This document shows positions 58,195-64,000 of a stretch of 64,000 bases of DNA, in pieces. The notes beneath the pieces were generated by a model. It did not search any database. It saw only the letters and a program-made list of their open reading frames with translations, and was not told where the DNA came from. Position 1 is the first letter of the stretch, and every line of letters begins with the position of its first letter. Source of the DNA: Budorcas taxicolor (Eukaryota; Chordata; Mammalia; Artiodactyla; Bovidae); assembly GCF_023091745.1 (NCBI RefSeq), contig NC_068934.1, positions 19,360,434 to 19,424,433 of the forward strand, read 5' to 3'. Position numbers and translations under genes: made by a program.

Positions 58195-59065
58195 GGACTC
58201 TCAAAAGTCTTCTCCAGCACCATAATTTGAAAACATCAGTTCTTCGGCACTCAACCTTTATGCTTCAGTTCTCACGTCCTACAACTACTGAAAAAACCAT
58301 AGCTTTGACTTTACAGACCTTTGTCAGCAAAGTGATATCTCTGTTTTTAAATATGCTCTCTAGGTTTGTCATAGCTTTCCTTCCAAGAAGTAAGTGTCTT
58401 TGAATTTTTTAAAATATAAATTTATTTATTTTAATTGGAGGTTAATTACTTTAGAGTGAAGTAAGCCAGAAAGAAAAACACCAATACAGTATACTAACAC
58501 ATATATATGGAATTTAGAAAGATGGTAATGATAACCCTGTATGCGAGACAGCAAGAGAGACACAGCTGTATAGAACAGTCTTTTGGACTCTGTGGGAGAG
58601 GGAGAGGGTGGGATGATTTGGGAGAATGGCATTGAAACATGTATAATATCATATGTGAAACGAATCGCCAGCCCAGGTGTCTTTGAATTTTATGGCTACA
58701 GTGATTTTGGAGCCCAAGAAAAAAGATCTGTCACTGTTCCACTTTTCCCTTTCTGTTTGCCAGGAAGTGATGGGACCAGATGCTATGATCTTAGATTTTT
58801 AATGTTGAGTTGCAAGGCAACTTTTTCACTCTCCTCTTCCATCCTCATCAAGAGGCTCTTTAGTTTGTCTTTGCTTACTGGCACTTGAGTGGTATCATCT
58901 GCATATCTGGGATTATTGTTTCTCCCAGCAATATTGATTTTAGTGTGTGATTGATACAGCCCCACATTTCACATGATGTACTCTGCATATTAAGTTAAAC
59001 AAGCAGGGTGACAATATACAGCTTTGTCATTCTCTAGTCTCAGTTTTGAACCAGTCCATTATTCC
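58195..59065 (-). mobile_element. BovB RT fragment, minus strand, lacking its 3' end
   Basis: GGACTCTCAAAAGTCTTCTCC to CCAGTCCATTATTCCATG. Covers RT C-terminus back to motif B. The last about 330 bases of the element are missing at the 58195 side, so part was lost after insertion. Interrupted by an L1 at 58409-58676. Confidence 0.85.
58394..58691 (-). mobile_element. Ruminant L1 3' end with 5' inversion and 15-bp TSD
   Basis: 58409-58452 is the minus-strand L1 tail (AAATTTATTTATTTTAATTGGAGG). 58453-58676 is an upstream part of the same element in the plus direction (GAAGTAAGCCAGAAAGAAAAACACC; GAATCGCCAGCCCAGG). GTGTCTTTGAATTTT at 58394-58408 and 58677-58691 is a perfect 15-bp duplication of BovB sequence. 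Confidence 0.92.
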
Positions 59066-59124
59066 ATGTCTCACACGCTGGCGAAGTAATACTGAAAATT
59101 CTCCAAGCCAGGCTTTGACAGTAC

Positions 59125-60016
59125 TTGAATCGTGAACTTCCAGCTGGTCAAGCAGGATTTACAAAAGGCAGAGGAATCAGAGATCAAATTGCCAACATCC
59201 GCTGCATCATAGAAAAAGCAAAAGAGTTCCAGAAAGACGTCCACTTCTACTTTATTGACTATGCCAAAGCCTTTGACTGTGTGGATCACAACACTTGGAA
59301 AATTCTTCAAGAGATGGGAATACCAGACCATCTGACCTGCCTCCTGAGAAATCTGTATGCAGGTCAAGAAGCAGCAGTTAGAACTGGACATGGAACAACA
59401 GACTGGTTCCAAATAGGGAAAGGAGTACGTAAAGGCTGTATATTGTCACTCTGCTTATTTAACTTCTATGTAGAGTACATCATGAGAAACGCTGGACTTG
59501 ATGAAGCACAACCTGGAATCAAGATTGCCAGGAGAAATCTCAATAACCTCAGATATGCAGATGACACCACCCTTATGGCAGAAAGTGAAGAAGAACTAAA
59601 GAACGTCGTGTTGAAAGTGAACGAGGAGTGTGAAAAACTTGGCTATGGCAGAAAGTGAAGAAGAACTGAAGAACCTCTTGTTGAAAGTGAAACAGGAGCG
59701 TGAAAAAGTTGACTTAAAACTCAACATTCAGAAAGCTAAAATCATGGCATCTGGTCCCATCACTTCATGGCAAATAGTTGTGGAAACAGTGAGAGACTTT
59801 ATTTTAGGAGGCTCCAAAATCACTGCAGACGGTGACTGCAGCCATGAAATTAAAAGACGCTTGCCCCTTGGAAGAAAAGTTATGACCAACCTAGACAGCA
59901 TATTAAAAAGCATAGACATTACTTTGCCAACAAAGGTCCATCTAGTCAAAGCTATGATTTTTCCAGTGGTCATGTATGGATGTGAGAGTTGGACTATAAA
60001 GAAAGCTGAGCACTGA
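59125..60016 (+). pseudogene. BovB reverse transcriptase in two overlapping frames
   Basis: Frame 1 (59125-59658, 177 codons) carries motif A FYFIDYAKAFD, motif B GVRKGCILSLCLFN (the usual QG is KG and SP is SL, so probably inactive) and YADD. Frame 2 (59630-60016, 128 codons) continues with the C-terminal region to SWTIKKAEH. The shift is caused by the 70-bp duplication (59574-59713). It then ends at TGA 60014-60016. Confidence 0.85.
59574..59713 (+). repeat. 70-bp tandem duplication within BovB
   Basis: TATGGCAGAAAGTGAAGAAG starts at 59574 and again at 59644. The units differ at several sites (for example GTCGTG against CTCTTG), so it is not brand-new. Confidence 0.9.
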
Positions 60017-60463
60017 AGAATTGATGCTTTTGAACTGTGGTGTTAGACTCTTGAGAGTTCCTAGGACTGTACTGCAAGGAGATCCAACCAGTCAATCCTA
60101 AAGGAAGTAGTCCTGCATATTCATGGAAGGACTGATGCTGAAGCTGAAACTCCAATACTTTGGCCACCTGATGTGAAGAACTGACTCATTGGAAAAGACC
60201 CTGATACTGGGGAAGTTTGAAGGCAGGAGGAGAAGGGGACAGCAGAAGGTGACATGGTTGAATGGCGTCACTGACTCAGTGGGAATGATTTTGAGTAAGC
60301 TCCGGAGGTTGGTGATGGACAAGGAAGCCTGGCATGCTGCAGTCCATGGGGTCACGAAGAGTCGGACACGACTGAGCGACTGAACTGAACTGAACCAACA
60401 GTGCAAGAAAATTCCCTTTTCTCCATTCCCTCTCCAGCATTTATTGTCTGTAGACATTTTGAT

Positions 60464-61040
60464 CGATGTGATCAGTTTGCTTAGTTTTCTATGATTGTGG
60501 TTTTCATTCTCTTTGCCCTCGGGTGGATGGGGATAAGAAGCTTGTGAAACCTTCCTGATGGGAGGGACTGGCTGTGGGAAAAACTGGGTCTTGCTCTCAT
60601 GGGCCATGCTTAGTAAATCTTGAATCCAATTTTATACTGATGGATGGGACTGTTTTCCCTCCCTGTAGTTTGGCATGAGGCCAAACTATGGTTGGGGTAA
60701 TGGCAACCTCCTCAAGAGGACTTAATGCCAGCATGCTGTGCATCCCAGGACTGTTGCAGTCAGTGTATCTGACCCCGAGGCAGGCTACTGTCGACTCATG
60801 CCTCCTCCAGAGACTTCCGAACATGCACAGACAGGTCTGTCTCAGTCTCTTGTGGGGTCATTGCTCCTTTCTTCTGGGTCCTGGTGCACACAAGGTTTTT
60901 GTTTGTTCCCTCTAAGAATCTCTGTTTCCCAGTCCTGTGGAAGTCCTGTAATCAAATCCCACTGGCCTTCAAAGTCAAATTCCCTGAGAATTCTCAGTTC
61001 CTTTGCTGGACCCTCAGATTGGGAAATCTGTTGTGGGGCC
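60464..61040 (-). mobile_element. Orphan BovB 5'-region fragment with 13-bp TSD
   Basis: Minus reading matches the non-GC-rich BovB 5' region (GGGATTTGATTACAGGACTTCC; CCAAACTACAGGGAGGGAA; AACTAAGCAAACTGATCACAT). It contains no RT and no 3' terminus. TAGACATTTTGAT at 60451-60463 and 61041-61053 flanks it, within L1 sequence that is continuous across the insertion. Confidence 0.8.
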
Positions 61041-61311
61041 TAGACATTTTGATGATTGCCCTTCTACTGGTGTGAGTTGATATTTCGTTGTAGTTTTGAT
61101 TTGTATTTCTCTAATAATAAGTGATGTTGAGCATCTTTTCATGTGTTTATTAGCCATCTATATAATCTTTGGAGAAATGTCTGTTTAGGTCTGCTCACTT
61201 TTTGATCAGATTGTTTTTTTTTCTGGTATTGAGCTGCATTTGGAGATTAATCCTTTGTCAATTCTTTCATTTGCTATTATTTTCTCCCATTCTGAGAGTT
61301 ATTTTTTACCT

Positions 61312-61800
61312 TGCAGAGACATTACTTTGCTGACTGAGGTCCGTCTCGTCAAGGCTATGGTTTTTCTTGTGGTCATGTATGGATGTGAGAGTTGGACTGT
61401 GAAGAAGGCTGAGCGCCGAAGAATTGATGCTTTTGAACTGTGGTGTTGGAGAAGACTCTTGAGAGTCCCTTGGACTGCAAGGAGATCCAACCAGTCCATT
61501 CTGAAGGAGATCAGCCCTGGGATTTCTTTGGAAGGAATGCTGCTAAAGCTGAAACTCCAGTACTTTGGCCACCTCATGTGAAGAGCTGACTCATTGGAAA
61601 AGACCCTGATGCTGGGAGGGATTGGGGGCAGGAGGAGAAGGGGACGACCGAGGATGAGATGGCTGGATGGCATCACGGACTCGATGGACGTGAGTCTGAG
61701 TGAACTCTAGGAGATGGTGATGGACAGGGAGGCCTGGCGTGCTGCGATTCATGGGGTCGCAAAGAGTCAGACACGACTGAGCGACTAAACTGAACTGAAC
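61312..61800 (+). mobile_element. BovB 3' fragment, plus strand, inside L1
   Basis: CAGAGACATTACTTTGCTGACTG to GCGACTAAACTGAACTGAACT. Encodes the RT C-terminus only (61340-61580, GCESWTVKKAERRRIDAFELWCWRR in parts), with a stop after FGHLM. Confidence 0.92.
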
Positions 61801-61914
61801 TAATAGTTTCCTTCACTGTGCAAATGCTTTTAAGTTTAATTAGGTAACATTTATTTATTTTTGTTTTTATTTCCATTGTTCTAGGAGGTGGGTCATAGAG
61901 GATCTTGCTGTGAT

Positions 61915-62292
61915 TTATGTCAGTGTTGTGTTTATGTTTTCTTTCAAAAGTTTTGTAGTTTCTGGTCTTACATTTAGGTCTTTAATCCATTTGAAGTCTA
62001 TTTTTGTGTGTGGTGTTAGAAAGTGTTCTAATTTTAATTCTTTTACATGTAGCTGATCAATTTTCCCAGCACCACTTATTGAAGTGACTGTTTTCCTCTG
62101 TTGTATAATTTTGCCTCCTTTGTCAAAGATAGGTTGTCCATAGGTACATGGATTTGTCTCTGGGCTTTCTATCATGTTACATCGGTCTATATTTCTGTTT
62201 TTGTGCCAATACCATACTGTCTTGATGACTGTAGCTTTGCAGTACAGTCTGAAGTCAGGAAGGTTGATTCCTCCAGCTCTCTTCTTTCTCAA
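61915..62292 (-). pseudogene. L1 ORF2 C-terminal fragment
   Basis: 125 open codons with INLPDFRLYCKATVIKTVWYWHK near the start (in parts GINLPDFRLYCKATV and IKTVWYWHKN), then FDKGGKIIQQRK and LNVRPETTKLLKEN. This is the conserved region after the RT in mammalian L1 ORF2. No RT or endonuclease domain present. Confidence 0.88.
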
Positions 62293-62325
62293 GATTGCTT
62301 TGGCTATTCAGGCTCTTTTGTGGGA

Positions 62326-63265
62326 AACTACTGATCTTATTTCTATACATATAAATTTACCTTTTCTAAACAATCTTAAGTAAATGCATTCATACAACAG
62401 GTAATCTTTTGTGTCTAGCTTTCTTTTACTTAGTATTAAGTTTGAGATATTTATTCCTGTTATACCATGTATCAGTATTTCATTCCCTTTTGTGTCTTAA
62501 TAATATTCTATTCTATTGGTATACAATATTTTGAAAATCCATTTATCAGTTGATGGGCATTTGGGTTGTTTCCTCTTTTTGCCTATTATGTATAATGCTC
62601 ATGAACAGCCATGCTTTTGTGTGGATATATGTTTTCATTTCTGTTGGATGTATACATACAAATAGAATTGTTGGATTATTTGGTGACTATAATTAACCTT
62701 TTGAGGAACTGCCTTCCAAAATGGCTGTACTATTGTACACTCCCACTAGCAATTATGAAAGTTCTAATTTCTTTGTATCTTCTCCCACATTTGTTATTGT
62801 ATGTCTTTTCTTTATATCCATCATAGTGGGTATCTCACTGTAGTTTTGATTTGCATTTCCTAATGGATAATGATGTTAAGCATCTATTCATGTGTTTATT
62901 GGTCATTTATCATTTTGGAGAAATGTCTTTCTTGTTTAATTTAATTACACTGTAGTCAAAGAATACATTTTATTTATTTTACATCCTTTTAATTTATCAA
63001 GATGTGTTTTAGATATGACCTATCATATAGTTTGTGTTAAAGAATGATCCATATGTGGTTAAAAAGAATTGTATTCTGCAGATCTTGGGTGGAATGTTGA
63101 GTTGATTAATACAGTTGTTTGCGTCTTGAATATCCCTGCCAATATTCATTCTGGTTTTGCTCATTATTGAGATAGAGTAGTGAGCTCTTCAGCTATAACT
63201 GTAGAATTTTATTTTTTTCCTTTAATTCTGTCATCTTTTGCTTCATGCAAAACTACTTTCTTGTT
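62326..63265 (-). mobile_element. Older L1 fragments, minus strand
   Basis: 62340-62940 is an L1 3' or ORF2-end block (TTGATGGGCATTTGGGTTGTTTCC; CCAAAATGGCTGTACTATTG). 62945-63265 resembles L1 ORF2 internal text (TTGTGTTAAAGAATGATCCATATG). Frames are noise. Confidence 0.7.
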
Positions 63266-64000
63266 AGGTGCATCAGTTCAGTTCAGTCGCTCAGTTGTGT
63301 CTGACTCTTTGCGACCCCATGAATCGCAGCACGCCAGGCCTCCCTGTCCATCACCAACTCCTGGAGCTCACTCAAACTCATGGCCATGGAGTCGGTGATG
63401 CCATCCACCTGTCTCATCCTCTGACGTCCCCTTCTCCTGCCCCCAATCCCTCCCAGCATCAGGGTCTTTTCCAATGAGTCACCTCTTCGCATGAGGTGGC
63501 CAAAGTATTGGAGTTTCAGCTTTAGCATCATTCCTTCCAATGAACACCCAGGACTGATCTTTAGGATGGACTGGTTGGACCTCCTGGCAGTCCAAGGGAC
63601 TCTCAAGAGTCTTCTCCAACACCACAGTTCAAAAGCATCAATTCTTCGGCACTCAGCCTTCTTCACAGTCCAACTCTCACATCCATACATGACCACTGGA
63701 AAAACCATAGCCTTGACTAGACAGACCTTTGTTGACAAAGTAATGTCTCTGCTTTTCAATATGCTATCTAGGTTGGTCGTAACTTTCCTTCCAAGGAGTA
63801 AGCATCTTAATTTCATGGCTGCAATCACCATCTGCAGTGATTTTGGAGCCCCCCAAAATAAAGTCTGACACTCTTTCCACTGTTTCCCCATCTATTTCCC
63901 ATGAAGTGATGGGACCAGAGGCCATGATCTTCGTTTTCTGAATGTTGAGCTTTAAGCCAACTTTTTCACTCCCCTCTTTCACTTTCATCAAGAGGCTTTT
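63266..64000 (-). mobile_element. BovB 3' part, minus strand, cut by right edge
   Basis: Starts CATCAGTTCAGTTCAGTCGCTC and runs into the RT region at the right edge. Open frames 63283-63891 (202 codons, RT C-terminal region to GVAKSQTQLSD) and 63764-63991 overlap, implying an indel near 63800, where AAGCATCTTAATTTCATGG lacks bases relative to other copies. Confidence 0.92.

Larger units (their letters stand above)
59066..60393 (+). mobile_element. BovB 3' half, plus strand, head-to-head with the previous copy
   Basis: Starts TCACACGCTGGCGAAGTAATAC and ends CGACTGAACTGAACTGAAC. Contains most of the RT and C-terminal region, with a 70-bp internal tandem duplication. Confidence 0.9.
60394..62325 (-). 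mobile_element. L1 ORF2 region, minus strand, 3' end missing, two insertions
   Basis: Pieces 60394-60463, 61041-61311 and 61801-62325 are collinear on the minus strand (CATTTATTGTCTGTAGACATTTTGATG; TAATCCTTTGTCAATTC; AAGATTGCTTTGGCTATTCAGG). Better preserved than most L1s here. The element's own 3' end is missing at the 60394 side. Confidence 0.85.

Noticed and set aside
58195..60393. Single BovB with 5' inversion (twin priming)
   Set aside because: The two arms cover overlapping element positions; twin priming gives non-overlapping segments, so these are two copies or a rearrangement.

Overview
This is repeat-dense nuclear DNA from a ruminant, almost certainly a bovid (cattle, buffalo, sheep or goat type). 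The diagnostic evidence is at least fourteen fragments of the RTE-type LINE BovB, many Bov-tA/Bov-A SINEs, cetartiodactyl tRNA-Glu (CHR-type) SINEs and ruminant-specific L1 3' ends. No complete cellular gene is visible, and no tRNA, rRNA or CRISPR array. Nearly all open frames longer than 100 codons are decayed LINE pieces: BovB endonuclease/reverse transcriptase, L1 ORF1 coiled coil, L1 ORF2 C-terminus.

Layout. 1-3430: 5' end of a minus-strand BovB with its GC-rich tandem array, then an L1 3' end. 3431-5120: terminal exon and 3' UTR of an unrecognised gene (copy A). 5121-8625: Bov-tA, a microsatellite, and an old L1 interrupted by a young L1. 8626-14500: a three-level nest of BovB elements. 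14500-19575: L1 pieces on both strands, with a 136-bp inverted duplication. 19576-21360: a second, paralogous terminal exon (copy B) with an expanded 10-residue Pro/Lys repeat and apparently disabling lesions. 21361-23763: mostly unique sequence. 23764-30128: near-complete minus-strand BovB followed by L1. 30129-38700: ancient repeats (MIR, L2-like, L1) in otherwise unique DNA. 38715-43040: plus-strand L1/HAL1-like element carrying four later insertions. 43040-53150: ancient L1, DNA-transposon and LTR relics, an LTR-like unit flanked by 126-131-bp direct repeats, an MLT1-type LTR split by BovB, and several SINEs. 53153-58194: BovB, unique DNA, and two stretches on the minus strand that resemble mRNA 3' ends. 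58195-64000: head-to-head BovB copies, L1, an orphan BovB 5' fragment, and a BovB that runs off the right edge.

The only cellular coding signal I would defend is the pair of paralogous exons at 3808-4283 and 20029-20797. They share the splice-acceptor context, intron phase, an SSEES motif near the C-terminus, and a 3' UTR with AATAAA. They point to a local gene duplication whose upstream exons are outside the window or unrecognised. The function is unknown.

I found no new enzymatic or defence-type system. The unusual material is structural: the exon duplication with a coding minisatellite, nested BovB insertions with matching target-site duplications (TSDs), inverted and direct repeats not explained by ordinary retroposition, two 5'-inverted young L1s, and a BovB 5' fragment with TSDs but no 3' end. 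Repeat family names come from memory of consensus sequences and were not checked against a database.
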